Assembly: GCA_934667505.1 (NCBI GenBank)
Contig: CAKULY010000010.1
Location: 1 to 64,000, forward strand
DNA: 64,000 nucleotides
Origin: an uncultured Treponema sp.
GTDB taxonomy: Bacteria; Spirochaetota; Spirochaetia; Treponematales; Treponemataceae
Direction: 5' to 3'
The notes under the pieces were generated by a model that ran no database searches, was not told the origin of the DNA, and saw only the letters and a program-made list of their open reading frames with translations. Position numbers and translations under genes: made by a program. Below, piece by piece: positions 33,489-42,247 of the stretch (its first letter is position 1; each line of letters starts with the position of its first letter).

Positions 33489-33546
33489 AGCACAAGGTAT
33501 AGACTTTTTTTATAATAATGTCAAACAAAGAAAAAAGTAAAAGAAA

Positions 33547-34497
33547 TCAGATGTTAAAGCACCTTGTTCTGTGCGATTGTGCTGTTGTTACAAAGTCTGG
33601 AAGCTCGGCTTTACAGCGTTCGCTTGCCTTTGGACATCTATAAGCAAAAGGACAGCAGTTTTCATTTTCAAGAACGGTTTTTACTTCAGTATTTGATTCT
33701 GTTTGTTTTCCAAGAGCTCCTTCAAAAAGCAGCTTTGTGTATGGATGTTGAGCTGTTTTATACAAATCGGCTGCGGGAGCTTCCTCTACAAGAATGCCTC
33801 TATACATAACGCCTATGGTATCACAAAAATAGCAGGCGACTTTTAAATCGTGTGTTATAAAAATGTAGCTTAATCCGCGGTGCTGTTTTAGTTCTGCGAG
33901 CAATTTTAAAATCTGCGACTGAATAGAAACGTCTAAAGCAGAAACAACCTCGTCGCAAATTAAAAGCAAGGGATTCATAATTAATCCGCGTGCAATAGAA
34001 ATTCTTTGGCGCTGGCCTCCAGAAAATTCTGCAGGTCTTCGATTTAAGTCTTCGGGATTAAGACCTACTTCTTCCATTGTTTTTTCACATAAAATCCAAG
34101 CTTCTTTTTTGCCTTTCCATTGTTCTGAATATTTTAGGCCTGCAGTAAGAACTTCAAAAACTGTCATTCTAGGGTTTAATGAGCGGGCCGGGTCTTGAAA
34201 TATATATTTTACTTTTTCTCGGTAAAGATTAAGTTGTTTTCTATTGTATCGAGAAATATCTTGACCGCAGAACAGAATCTTTCCAGAAGTTGGCTTGTAC
34301 ATTTGAATTATTAAACGGACAGTTGTTGTTTTTCCGCAGCCAGATTCGCCAACAATCCCATAGGTTTCGCCTTTTTTTACAGCAAAGGAAACATCGTTTA
34401 CCGCATAAACGGTTTTTTTATTTTTTGCAAAAAAGCCAGCTTCCAAATTAAAAGTCTTTGAAAGATTTTGTACCAAAAGAATTTTATTTTCTTCCAT
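33547..34497 (-). CDS. Oligopeptide-type ABC transporter ATPase (OppF/AppF-like)
   Basis: 316 aa from the ATG at 34497. Walker A GESGCGKTT (about 48-56), Q-loop IFQDPARSLNPRMTV, signature FSGGQRQRISIARGLI, Walker B LLICDEVVSALD, and the C-terminal OppF zinc-like cysteines CPFAYRCPKASERCKAELP. In Opp systems OppF pairs with OppD and two permeases, none of which is present here, so this is an orphan ATPase or the remnant of a split operon. The start overlaps the acetyltransferase gene end by 14 nt. No good Shine-Dalgarno sequence. Confidence 0.85.
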   Translation of the reverse strand: MEENKILLVQNLSKTFNLEAGFFAKNKKTVYAVNDVSFAVKKGETYGIVGESGCGKTTTVRLIIQMYKPTSGKILFCGQDISRYNRKQLNLYREKVKYIFQDPARSLNPRMTVFEVLTAGLKYSEQWKGKKEAWILCEKTMEEVGLNPEDLNRRPAEFSGGQRQRISIARGLIMNPLLLICDEVVSALDVSIQSQILKLLAELKQHRGLSYIFITHDLKVACYFCDTIGVMYRGILVEEAPAADLYKTAQHPYTKLLFEGALGKQTESNTEVKTVLENENCCPFAYRCPKASERCKAELPDFVTTAQSHRTRCFNI

Positions 34498-35095
34498 AAT
34501 CAGATGAAATTTCCCTCTTTTTGAAGTAATATTTTTTGTCTTCTTCGGTAATTTGCCTAACAACTTTGCAAGGGTTTCCAAATGCAACTACATTGTCAGG
34601 AATGTCTTTTGTGACTACGCTTCCGGCTCCAATCACACAGCCGTTTCCAATGTGGACGCCTGGAAGAATTACAACGTTTCCGCCAATCCAAACGTTGTTT
34701 CCAATCGTAATTGTGATTCCATATTCAACGTGTTTTCTCATCTCAGAATCGATTGGATGCCCTGCTGTATAGATTCCTACGTTTGGAGCTATAAGAACAT
34801 TGTTTCCTATAATGACTTTTGCACAATCTAGAACGACAAGATTATAGTTCGCATAAAAATTCTCTCCAACTTCAATGTTTATGCCGTAATCGCAGTGAAA
34901 AGGAGGCTCTATATGCACATTTTTGCCTGTTTTTCCTAGAATATTTTTTATAAGCGCTTTTTTCTCGCTCCAGCGTTCTGGCGGCAAGTTGTTGTATTCG
35001 TACAATTTTTTTCTATTTTCTTCCATTCTTGTCTTGCAGCTAGAATCAAAAGAATTGTAAGGTTGCTCCGAAATCATTTTTTCAAATTCAGTCAT
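34484..35095 (-). CDS. Maltose/galactoside-type O-acetyltransferase
   Basis: 203 aa of the Maa/LacA/NodL family: an N-terminal maltose-acetyltransferase cap (EFEKMISEQPYNSFDSS), then left-handed beta-helix hexapeptide repeats (IEPPFHCDYGINIEVGENFYANYN, VLIAPNVGIYTAGHPID with the catalytic His, IGNNVWIGGNVVILPGVHIG). Transfers acetyl from acetyl-CoA to a sugar hydroxyl. Physiological substrate unknown. It is probably co-transcribed with the ATPase gene downstream. Confidence 0.9.
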   Translation of the reverse strand: MTEFEKMISEQPYNSFDSSCKTRMEENRKKLYEYNNLPPERWSEKKALIKNILGKTGKNVHIEPPFHCDYGINIEVGENFYANYNLVVLDCAKVIIGNNVLIAPNVGIYTAGHPIDSEMRKHVEYGITITIGNNVWIGGNVVILPGVHIGNGCVIGAGSVVTKDIPDNVVAFGNPCKVVRQITEEDKKYYFKKREISSDYGRK

Positions 35096-35290
35096 GATTT
35101 TATATTAGTACGAATGTCTAAAAAAATCCAATGCAATAAAATAAAAAACTGTTTTCAATCTGAAATAAAAGAATACTTAGGCGCTTTGCAAAACGATGCG
35201 CTTCGCTTTGGCGTAACAATGCATTTGACCTGAATAAGTTATTGGATTATATTTACAAGTGTAAAATATTTTATGATTGGAGATGTGCTT

Positions 35291-37984
35291 ATGAAAAGAA
35301 AGTTATATTGTCTTTTTATTTTGATTCCAATTTTTTTCTCTTGCGGAATGGAAATTCCTGAATCCATTTCTATTAAAACAAAAGCAAAGTATTCATTTTC
35401 ATTTGGTGAAAAAGATTTTGATTTAAAGGAATATATTTCTGCAGAAAAGCTTGGCTCTTCTATGGGCAGCACTGAAAAAGATCCAAAGGTGTATGTTTAC
35501 AATCCTAGTGGAAATACAAAGATGCAGTATCTGGTTTCTTATCCGATTGAAGCCATAAAAATCAACCTTGCTGATAAAAATTTCTCTGAAATAAATATAC
35601 CTACATTTGAAGGCAAAAAGATTGACCAAAAAATCGAAGTTCCAAAACTTGCTGCAGATTCCTCTGCCGAAACTGTAAATGAAATTGATATAAATGAAAT
35701 GCTTTTTGGAACTGATGGGGAAGCGCAGTTTAATATTGAGCCTGTTGATATAAGCGAAGCCGCGCTTGGAGGTCAAGTTCTTTCTAAAGTTGATGCGGAA
35801 GAAAAAAATCTAAAGCGGGATGTAAATGTGCAAATTACAGACGGCGGATTTTCTACAATGCTGCTAAAAGCAGGAAATCTTCTTATTGAGGAGACAGGCA
35901 CGCCTTCTGTTTCAACAAACCTTACAGTAGAGCTTTGCGCTAGCGATGGAACACAAATTGCAGTCAAAGAAAATATTGATTTTTCAACTAGTTCATCAGT
36001 TTCGTTAGAACTTAGCGGAAAAACAATTACTCCTAGCATGGAGCTTTTTGTATACGGCAGTTTTGAGTCTGGCGGAAGTTCAAACTATAAGATTACACCG
36101 AAACTTGAAGATATTTGTATAAGCGAAGTTAGCGGTCTTACCCTTCCTGAAAAAGCAATAACTATAAACAATGAGATTACTATAACGCCAGATGCATCCT
36201 TTGTTTCTTGCGAAGTAGAAAGCGGCTTTGTGCAGCTTACTTCCACAGTTCCTTCTGAAGTAAAAGGACTAAAAGTTGTTTCCCGCAATGTTGAACTTTC
36301 AGAATCTCTTACAGTAAAAGAGAATGATTGGAATAAAACTGAAACAGAGCAAACGATTTTTGACCGCAGTTATGATTTAAAAGGCAAAAACTTTTCGGAA
36401 AGTCCAATCAAAATAAAGTTTGCAGGAAGTGTAAACTATAAACTAGAAAATGCATCTGTGGTTCTTAAAAATGGCGAGCCTATAAAAATTGAAATTCACC
36501 CAGAATGTAATATTAGTAAACTAAAATCAGTCGTGTTAGATTTAAAAAATCACAAGGATGAATTTGCGATTGAAAAAATTGAAAACAACTTTGGCGCGCA
36601 GATTGCAAACGACGTTTCAAAAATTGTGCTAAATCCTTCGGGGCTAAAAATTACTTATAAAAACGAGCTTCCTAGTGGAAACGATTTTAAAGTCAGCTAC
36701 AAGTGCGAGCTTTTAGACTTGGACAAAGAGCTTACATTAAAAGCGTCTGGAACTTTGGGAAGTCAAACTGAAGAAAAAGATTTTTGCCAGCAAGATAAGG
36801 AGATTGCCGTTACCGACTCAACAAGTTTTGTGCTTGAACCAAAATTGTCTTTCCCAGGTGCTGCGCAAAATCCTGAAGCAGGAAAAGAATATTACACAAC
36901 CTTGACTGGCATTGAACCGGGCGAAACGTATTCTATTTTAATAAACGTTGAGCCAATTTTCGACTGGAAATCGATTACTGTAAAAATGTCTGAATCTGGT
37001 CTTAGCGGTTTAAAAGGCGAGCAAGATTCAAAAATCAGCCTTGATTCAATGTTTGACTCTATAAAAGAAAGTTTCTCGGATTTTGGAAACATTTCGTTTA
37101 AGCAAATAGAGTTGTATCTTTATTTTATAAATCCAGGCGTAAGTGGATTGGATACGAATTCTTTTTCTGGAAAGCTTTATGCAAAATCTGGTGAAGATGC
37201 CGATGAAAAAATTGTGTATATTTTGGGTTCTGAAACTGAATCAAAGCCGTTGGAGTTTGTAAAAGAGCAGGAATTAAAGTTTAACGATTCAAAAGAAGTG
37301 ATTTTGACTCAGGACAAAAGCAAAGCGTCGGCATATTCTTCAGATATTGCAAAACTATTTAATTCGGAAAACAAAAGCGCTAGCAGTACAATAAAGTTTG
37401 GCTACGACATGACCGTTTCAGATTCTTCTGGCGGCGCTTCTAGCAGCGAAATTGAAATTTCAAAAGAGTTTTACGAAAAACTAAAAAAAGAATCTGCGCA
37501 AGATATTTGTATTCCTATTGAAGCAAGAATTATAGTTCCTTTGATTTTTGACATCGCTGACAACACAAAGCTTGATTTAAAAAAATTAAAAAACAATGGC
37601 AAGGAATCTTCTGAAGAAACAGACTTCTTTAATCGCTCAGAAGCGACAGATATGTCTTCCTATGAAAAATTCTTGGAAGTAATTGATTCTGTAAACTTAA
37701 AATACAAGGTTTCGGAAGACTTTTTGGATTATAGCAATAATGCCAGTGCAAAAATTTACTTTGGTCTTCCAGGAAAGCAATTTAACCTTGATTTGGGCAA
37801 AGATGCTATAGCCATAAAGGGCAGCGATGTTATTGAAATGCTAAAAACTTATCCTTATAACCCGGAATTTTACGCAGAGCTTCCAAAAGGCACGGTTACA
37901 GTTCCATACTTTACAGATGCAAAGATTGCATTTTCTATGGAAGTTATAACAGATGGCGAAGTTTCTATTTGGGGAGGAAAATAA
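35291..37984 (+). CDS. Large Treponema-type lipoprotein, unknown function
   Basis: 897 aa. The signal sequence MKRKLYCLFILIPIFFSC puts the lipidated Cys at residue 18. The rest is acidic and beta-rich without cysteines or known domains; several segments look like repeated beta sandwiches (NLTVELCASDGTQIAV, KITPKLEDICISEVSGLTLPE, KFAGSVNYKLENASVVLKNG). The ATG at 35291 has GGAG upstream. A barrel-like exported protein follows 2 nt after the stop, so the two form an operon and may be a cell-envelope pair. I cannot name a function. Confidence 0.75.
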   Translation: MKRKLYCLFILIPIFFSCGMEIPESISIKTKAKYSFSFGEKDFDLKEYISAEKLGSSMGSTEKDPKVYVYNPSGNTKMQYLVSYPIEAIKINLADKNFSEINIPTFEGKKIDQKIEVPKLAADSSAETVNEIDINEMLFGTDGEAQFNIEPVDISEAALGGQVLSKVDAEEKNLKRDVNVQITDGGFSTMLLKAGNLLIEETGTPSVSTNLTVELCASDGTQIAVKENIDFSTSSSVSLELSGKTITPSMELFVYGSFESGGSSNYKITPKLEDICISEVSGLTLPEKAITINNEITITPDASFVSCEVESGFVQLTSTVPSEVKGLKVVSRNVELSESLTVKENDWNKTETEQTIFDRSYDLKGKNFSESPIKIKFAGSVNYKLENASVVLKNGEPIKIEIHPECNISKLKSVVLDLKNHKDEFAIEKIENNFGAQIANDVSKIVLNPSGLKITYKNELPSGNDFKVSYKCELLDLDKELTLKASGTLGSQTEEKDFCQQDKEIAVTDSTSFVLEPKLSFPGAAQNPEAGKEYYTTLTGIEPGETYSILINVEPIFDWKSITVKMSESGLSGLKGEQDSKISLDSMFDSIKESFSDFGNISFKQIELYLYFINPGVSGLDTNSFSGKLYAKSGEDADEKIVYILGSETESKPLEFVKEQELKFNDSKEVILTQDKSKASAYSSDIAKLFNSENKSASSTIKFGYDMTVSDSSGGASSSEIEISKEFYEKLKKESAQDICIPIEARIIVPLIFDIADNTKLDLKKLKNNGKESSEETDFFNRSEATDMSSYEKFLEVIDSVNLKYKVSEDFLDYSNNASAKIYFGLPGKQFNLDLGKDAIAIKGSDVIEMLKTYPYNPEFYAELPKGTVTVPYFTDAKIAFSMEVITDGEVSIWGGK

Positions 37985-37986
37985 TT

Positions 37987-39222
37987 ATGAAAAAGCTAAT
38001 AATTTCTTTTTTAGTGCAAATAGTTATTTGTGTTTCAGCCTTTTGCGGCGACTACTTGAAAATGCCAAGAAGATATTTTGAAATTGGTGTAAAGGCACCT
38101 GTAGGCATATCTAATAATGCGATTGGCGTTGCCGACTTATTGAAAAAGAATCTTGTTATTGACCTTGAAAAGCTGGCAGATGATTTGCCAAAAGACGGCT
38201 TGATTTTCGATATGAACACTGCGCCAGATTTTTCCATGAACTTGAATCTTTCAAACGGATTTCGTTTTGGTCTAAAACTTGGCATTGACGGCTACAGCAA
38301 AGTTGATTTTTCCAAATCGTTGATTGATTTTTTGTGCAAAGGAAACGACCTTAACGAAACTCTGAACTTTGATGGCGGAGTGAATGCCGATATTTTTGCG
38401 CACCTCGATTTATCTTTTGGACGCGATATTAATCAACTTCATGTAGAATTTACGCCAAGTCTATTTGTTCCTGTTGCCCATATAGAAACAACTTCGGCAA
38501 CTGCATATCTAAAAAATGCTCCGGATGGAAAAATAGAAGCTCTCGCTCAAGCGAATTTGATGGCGTATACCTGTTTTAATACGCGACCTATTTTTGATAA
38601 AGACTGCAAAGATTCTGTCTTTGCAAATGTCGCTTCCGGCTGCGGTTTTGATATTTCTGCATCTGTGGAGCAAAAGGTTCTTGAATCGCTTGTCGCTGGC
38701 GCGTATTTGCGCCTGCCAATTGTTCCTGGCACGCTTGGATATTCAACAGGCATGAACTGCAAGGTCGGTTTTGAGGCTAAAAGTGTGGTTGCCTTAGTTT
38801 CTAAAGAAGAAAATGCTTCTTCTTTTACATCTGAAATGTCTGATATTTCTTACGGAAACGAACCTTATGTTATAAACAGGCCTATGCGTTTTGGTATTCA
38901 ATGTGCATGGCGTCCATTTGGTTCCTGGTGTTCTTTTAACGGTCTTTTAGGCTTAGGATTGAACGAACCGTTTTCAAAATATGGAAAAACAACATGCTTC
39001 TTAGAATATGATTTTGGCTGCGATATGCTTTTATTCCATGTGCTTGGGTTTAATCTTTCTTCAAATTATTACAACAAGGTATTTACCCAGCAGCTTGGTC
39101 TTGTAATAAATCTTCGCATTCTTGAAATTGATGTAGGCGTGTCTGTGCAAGGCAGCGACTTTGCAAGAAGTTTCTGCGCATCAGGAATAGGTGCCTACGC
39201 TGCTGTTTATATTGGTTTTTAA
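37987..39222 (+). CDS. Exported, probable outer-membrane beta-barrel protein
   Basis: 411 aa with a signal peptide (MKKLIISFLVQIVICVSAFCG). The mature part alternates short amphipathic strands (YFEIGVKAPVGIS, FRFGLKLGIDGYS, NADIFAHLDLSFG, QLHVEFTPSLFVP) and ends ACASGIGAYAAVYIGF-like with a terminal Phe, all typical of outer-membrane barrels. No family is recognised with certainty. Encoded directly after the large lipoprotein, perhaps as its membrane partner. Confidence 0.65.
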   Translation: MKKLIISFLVQIVICVSAFCGDYLKMPRRYFEIGVKAPVGISNNAIGVADLLKKNLVIDLEKLADDLPKDGLIFDMNTAPDFSMNLNLSNGFRFGLKLGIDGYSKVDFSKSLIDFLCKGNDLNETLNFDGGVNADIFAHLDLSFGRDINQLHVEFTPSLFVPVAHIETTSATAYLKNAPDGKIEALAQANLMAYTCFNTRPIFDKDCKDSVFANVASGCGFDISASVEQKVLESLVAGAYLRLPIVPGTLGYSTGMNCKVGFEAKSVVALVSKEENASSFTSEMSDISYGNEPYVINRPMRFGIQCAWRPFGSWCSFNGLLGLGLNEPFSKYGKTTCFLEYDFGCDMLLFHVLGFNLSSNYYNKVFTQQLGLVINLRILEIDVGVSVQGSDFARSFCASGIGAYAAVYIGF

Positions 39223-39249
39223 TTTTACATTTTATGGTATTTTTGTCAT

Positions 39250-39263
39250 TTTTCAATTGAAAA
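39250..39263. promoter_or_regulatory. Palindrome upstream of nfnA
   Basis: TTTTCAATTGAAAA, a perfect 14-bp palindrome 68 bp before the nfnA start, in an AT-rich promoter-like stretch. Possible operator; no regulator is identified. Confidence 0.3.
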
Positions 39264-39330
39264 TAAGTATCTATTCTATTAGAATTAAAAAAACACTTTA
39301 GAATTATTATTAAGTATTAAGAGGATTGTA

Positions 39331-40191
39331 ATGTTTAAGATTCTTGAAAAACGCAAGCTGTCGGAAGCTTCCGCAACTTGGTACATGAAAGTTGAGGCTC
39401 CAGAAATCGCTAGAAACCGAAAAGCCGGTCAGTTTATCATTTTGCAGGTTGACGCAGAATTTGGCGAAAGAATTCCACTTACAATTGCTGATGCAAATGC
39501 TGAAGAAGGCTGGATTGCGCTTGCGTTTCAGGCTGTCGGCGCAACATCTTATAAACTTTCACTTAAAAATGTAGGCGATGAGCTTGCCGCTTTGCTCGGC
39601 CCGCTTGGAAATCCTTCTGTAATCGAAAAAAAAGACGGTCCGGTTGTAGTTGTTGGCGGCGGCTTTGGCGTTGCTCCATGCTATCCGATTGTTCAGGCTC
39701 ATAAAGCAGTTGGAAATAAAGTTATTGTTGTAATTGCAGCCCGCACAAAAGATTTGCTTATTTATGTTGATGAAATGAAGGCGATTGCCGATGAAGTTAT
39801 AATCATGACAGATGACGGCTCTGCAGGCCGGCAAGGCGTTTCTACAGTTCCTTTAAAAGAAATGTGCGAATCTCAGACTCCGCCGGCGGAAGTTATTGCG
39901 ATTGGTCCTCCGATTATGATGAAATTCTGCGCGCTTACAACAAAACCTTACAATGTTCCAACAACAGTTTCTTTGAACACAATTATGATTGACGGAACTG
40001 GAATGTGCGGCGGCTGCCGTGTTTCCATCGGTGGAGAGACAAAATTTGTTTGCGTTGACGGACCTGAATTTGATGCTCATCAGGTTGACTGGGACAATAT
40101 GATGATGAGAATGAAATCTTTTAAGGCACGAGAGGCAGAAGATTTCCACAAATGCAAGCTTGAAGCTCAGGCAGACGCTTTGGCAAAATAA
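39331..40191 (+). CDS. nfnA: Ferredoxin:NADP+ transhydrogenase small subunit
   Basis: 286 aa of the ferredoxin-NADP reductase type: an FAD domain (KAGQFIILQVD, ERIPLTIAD), NAD-binding GPVVVVGGGFGVAPCYPI (about 104-121) and a C-terminal [2Fe-2S] site D-GTGMCGGCRV..FVC. With NfnB it forms the electron-bifurcating complex that couples NADH and reduced ferredoxin to NADP+ reduction, central in fermenting anaerobes. AGAGG precedes the ATG. nfnB follows after a 227-bp gap that holds an inverted-repeat element. Older annotation as sulfide dehydrogenase subunit refers to the same family. Confidence 0.9.
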   Translation: MFKILEKRKLSEASATWYMKVEAPEIARNRKAGQFIILQVDAEFGERIPLTIADANAEEGWIALAFQAVGATSYKLSLKNVGDELAALLGPLGNPSVIEKKDGPVVVVGGGFGVAPCYPIVQAHKAVGNKVIVVIAARTKDLLIYVDEMKAIADEVIIMTDDGSAGRQGVSTVPLKEMCESQTPPAEVIAIGPPIMMKFCALTTKPYNVPTTVSLNTIMIDGTGMCGGCRVSIGGETKFVCVDGPEFDAHQVDWDNMMMRMKSFKAREAEDFHKCKLEAQADALAK

Positions 40192-40206
40192 AAGTTATGC
40201 TGAATG

Positions 40207-40387
40207 TCAGTTTTTGCAAAGTGATTAAAAAACGCTTTCGACAAGAACCGTAATTTGCTTCGATGGTGCAAGTTCAGCAGGACTAGCTGCCTAATTAGCG
40301 AAAAACACAAAAGTGTTTTTCTTAAAGCTTGCAAATCTACGCAAATCACGAACCTTGCCTACGCTTTGTTCTTTGTGAAAAACTGCA
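40207..40387. repeat. Inverted-repeat element between nfnA and nfnB
   Basis: CAGTTTTTGCAAAG (40207-40220) and CTTTGTGAAAAACTG (40373-40387) form imperfect terminal inverted repeats around about 150 bp that contain a second hairpin, AAAAACAC-AAAA-GTGTTTTT (about 40301-40320), followed by CTTAAAG. The layout resembles a small non-coding mobile element or a folded intergenic RNA; the inner hairpin may act as a weak terminator or processing site inside the operon. Confidence 0.5.
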
Positions 40388-40418
40388 TTTAAGTAAAACT
40401 AAACATAAAGGATAGAAA

Positions 40419-41903
40419 ATGTCACATAAAACTATAGAAGAACTGAATAAGATTGCCGAAGATGAATTGGCAAAAATTCAAGGAAAAGAACTTAAAAATA
40501 AAGACCGAATGGCAATTCCGCAGCAGGAAATGCCTAGCCGCGAGCCTAAAGAGCGCGCCCGCCAAATGGCGGAAGTTGCGCTTGGCTATACAGAAGCGCA
40601 GGCAGTTGTCGAGGCAAACAGATGCCTTCAGTGCAAAAATATGCCTTGTATAAACGGATGTCCGGTCGGCGTAAAAATCCCGCAGTTTATTGAAAAAATT
40701 GCCCAGAAAGATTTTAAGGGCGCGGTTGACACAATCAAGGAGACTTCGCTTCTTCCTGCGATTTGCGGTCGCGTCTGTCCGCAGGAAAAACAGTGCCAGG
40801 GACAGTGCACAGTAGGAAAAGTTTATAAATCTGCTGAAAAGGCTGTTTCAATCGGCCGTTTGGAACGCTTTGTTGCCGACTGGGAACGCGAAAACAATAA
40901 AGTTACAATGCCGGAAATTGCTCCAAAAACAGGAAAGAAAGTTGCCGTTATTGGCGCAGGTCCTGCAGGACTTACTGTTGCCGCAGATTGCGCGCGCGCT
41001 GGCCACGACGTTACCGTTTTTGAGGCGTTCCACAAAGCCGGCGGCGTTATGATGTACGGAATTCCTGAATTCCGACTTCCAAAGGCAATTGTTCAGAACG
41101 AAATTGATAACCTTAAAAAAATGGGCGTTAAGTTTGAGCTGAATTTCCTTGTTGGCCGAACAGACACTTTGGATCAGCTTTTGAACGAAAAAGGATTTGA
41201 CGCAGCCTTTGTTGGAACTGGCGCAGGTCTTCCAAAATTCATGAAAATTCCTGGCGAAAATTTAATCGGTGTTTTCAGTGCGAACGAATATCTTACACGC
41301 GCAAATTTGATGAAAGGCTACGACAAGGAACACGCGGCAACTCCAATTTACGAGGCGAAGCACGTTGTTGTATGCGGCGCAGGAAACGTTGCGATGGACG
41401 CGGCGCGAATGGCTTTCCGGCTTGGAGCAGAACAGGTTGATATTGTTTACCGCCGAACACGCAAGGAAATGCCGGCTCGTCTGGAAGAAATCGCGCATGC
41501 GGAAGAAGAAGGCGTAAACTTTAGATTCCTTGAAAATCCAGTTGAAGTTTTAGGAAACGAGGAAGGTCGCGTTTGCGGCGTAAAGGTTTTGTCCTACGAG
41601 CTTGGCGAACCGGACGCTTCTGGCCGACGCTCGCCGGTTGCAATTCCTGGCAGTGAGCACGAGATTGCCTGCGATGCAATGATTGTTGCTCTTGGAAACG
41701 GTTCAAATCCGCTGCTTGTCAAGACAACTCCAGGCTTGAATCAGGATTCAAAAGGTCATATCGCAGTTGATGAAAATCAAGCTACAAGCAAAACAAAAGT
41801 TTGGGCCGGCGGAGACATTGTTCTTGGCGCGGCGACTGTAATTCTAGCTATGGGCGAAGGTCGCAAAGCCGCTGCCGCAATGAATGAATATCTGGCTAAA
41901 TAG
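40419..41903 (+). CDS. nfnB: Ferredoxin:NADP+ transhydrogenase large subunit (GltD-like)
   Basis: 494 aa of the glutamate-synthase small-subunit type. Two [4Fe-4S] cysteine groups lie near the N terminus (CLQCKNMPCINGCPVG and CGRVCPQEKQCQGQC), then an FAD dinucleotide fold VAVIGAGPAGLTVAADCARAG (about 172-192) and an NADPH fold VVCGAGNVAMDAARMA. Pairs with NfnA for electron bifurcation. A glutamate synthase small subunit is the alternative, but no large GOGAT gene is present and NfnA is adjacent. AAAGGA precedes the ATG; a terminator follows. Confidence 0.9.
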   Translation: MSHKTIEELNKIAEDELAKIQGKELKNKDRMAIPQQEMPSREPKERARQMAEVALGYTEAQAVVEANRCLQCKNMPCINGCPVGVKIPQFIEKIAQKDFKGAVDTIKETSLLPAICGRVCPQEKQCQGQCTVGKVYKSAEKAVSIGRLERFVADWERENNKVTMPEIAPKTGKKVAVIGAGPAGLTVAADCARAGHDVTVFEAFHKAGGVMMYGIPEFRLPKAIVQNEIDNLKKMGVKFELNFLVGRTDTLDQLLNEKGFDAAFVGTGAGLPKFMKIPGENLIGVFSANEYLTRANLMKGYDKEHAATPIYEAKHVVVCGAGNVAMDAARMAFRLGAEQVDIVYRRTRKEMPARLEEIAHAEEEGVNFRFLENPVEVLGNEEGRVCGVKVLSYELGEPDASGRRSPVAIPGSEHEIACDAMIVALGNGSNPLLVKTTPGLNQDSKGHIAVDENQATSKTKVWAGGDIVLGAATVILAMGEGRKAAAAMNEYLAK

Positions 41904-41934
41904 TTAGTTTTTACAAATACCTGACTTTTGGTAG

Positions 41935-41972
41935 AAAAAGCCTTCTGCAGAAAATTGTAGAAGACTTTTTTT
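41935..41972 (+). terminator. Rho-independent terminator after nfnB
   Basis: AAAAAG..TTCT pairs with AGAA..CTTTTTT across a short loop (41935-41972), with a T run, 31 nt after the nfnB stop. Confidence 0.6.
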
Positions 41973-42040
41973 ATACAAACCTTAAAAACATCTGAGTCAA
42001 GGTCTTGAGAGTAAGCGTATCTTGACCAGACGTATTATGG

Positions 42041-42155
42041 GCACATCCGCAAACAATGTTTGCGGACCGTTCATTCCGCATTTCGCTAACGCTCTAAGTC
42101 CTCGCTAACTAAAGTTAGCTGCGGTCTTCGCCTTCGGCGGTGCTTCAATCACTTG
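42041..42155. repeat. R3 nested-palindrome element
   Basis: A GC-rich patch made of successive hairpins: TCCGCAAAC-AAT-GTTTGCGGA (42046-42066), GCTAACT..AGTTAGC (42104-42119) and CGCC-TTC-GGCG (42129-42139). It differs in sequence from R2 but has the same hairpin style. With the terminator at 41935 it accounts for most of the 344-bp gap 41904-42247; I see no gene there. Confidence 0.55.
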
Positions 42156-42247
42156 TGCGTTAAAAAAAATCTGAAATCTAAAAGAATTTTCTGCTTCTTT
42201 CTTTACAGAACTCTTAAATTTAATTTAAAAAATTCCGATAAAAAACT

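Noticed and set aside
35115..35234. 39-codon plus-strand ORF between the acetyltransferase and the large lipoprotein
   Set aside because: No Shine-Dalgarno sequence, no recognisable product; could be chance.
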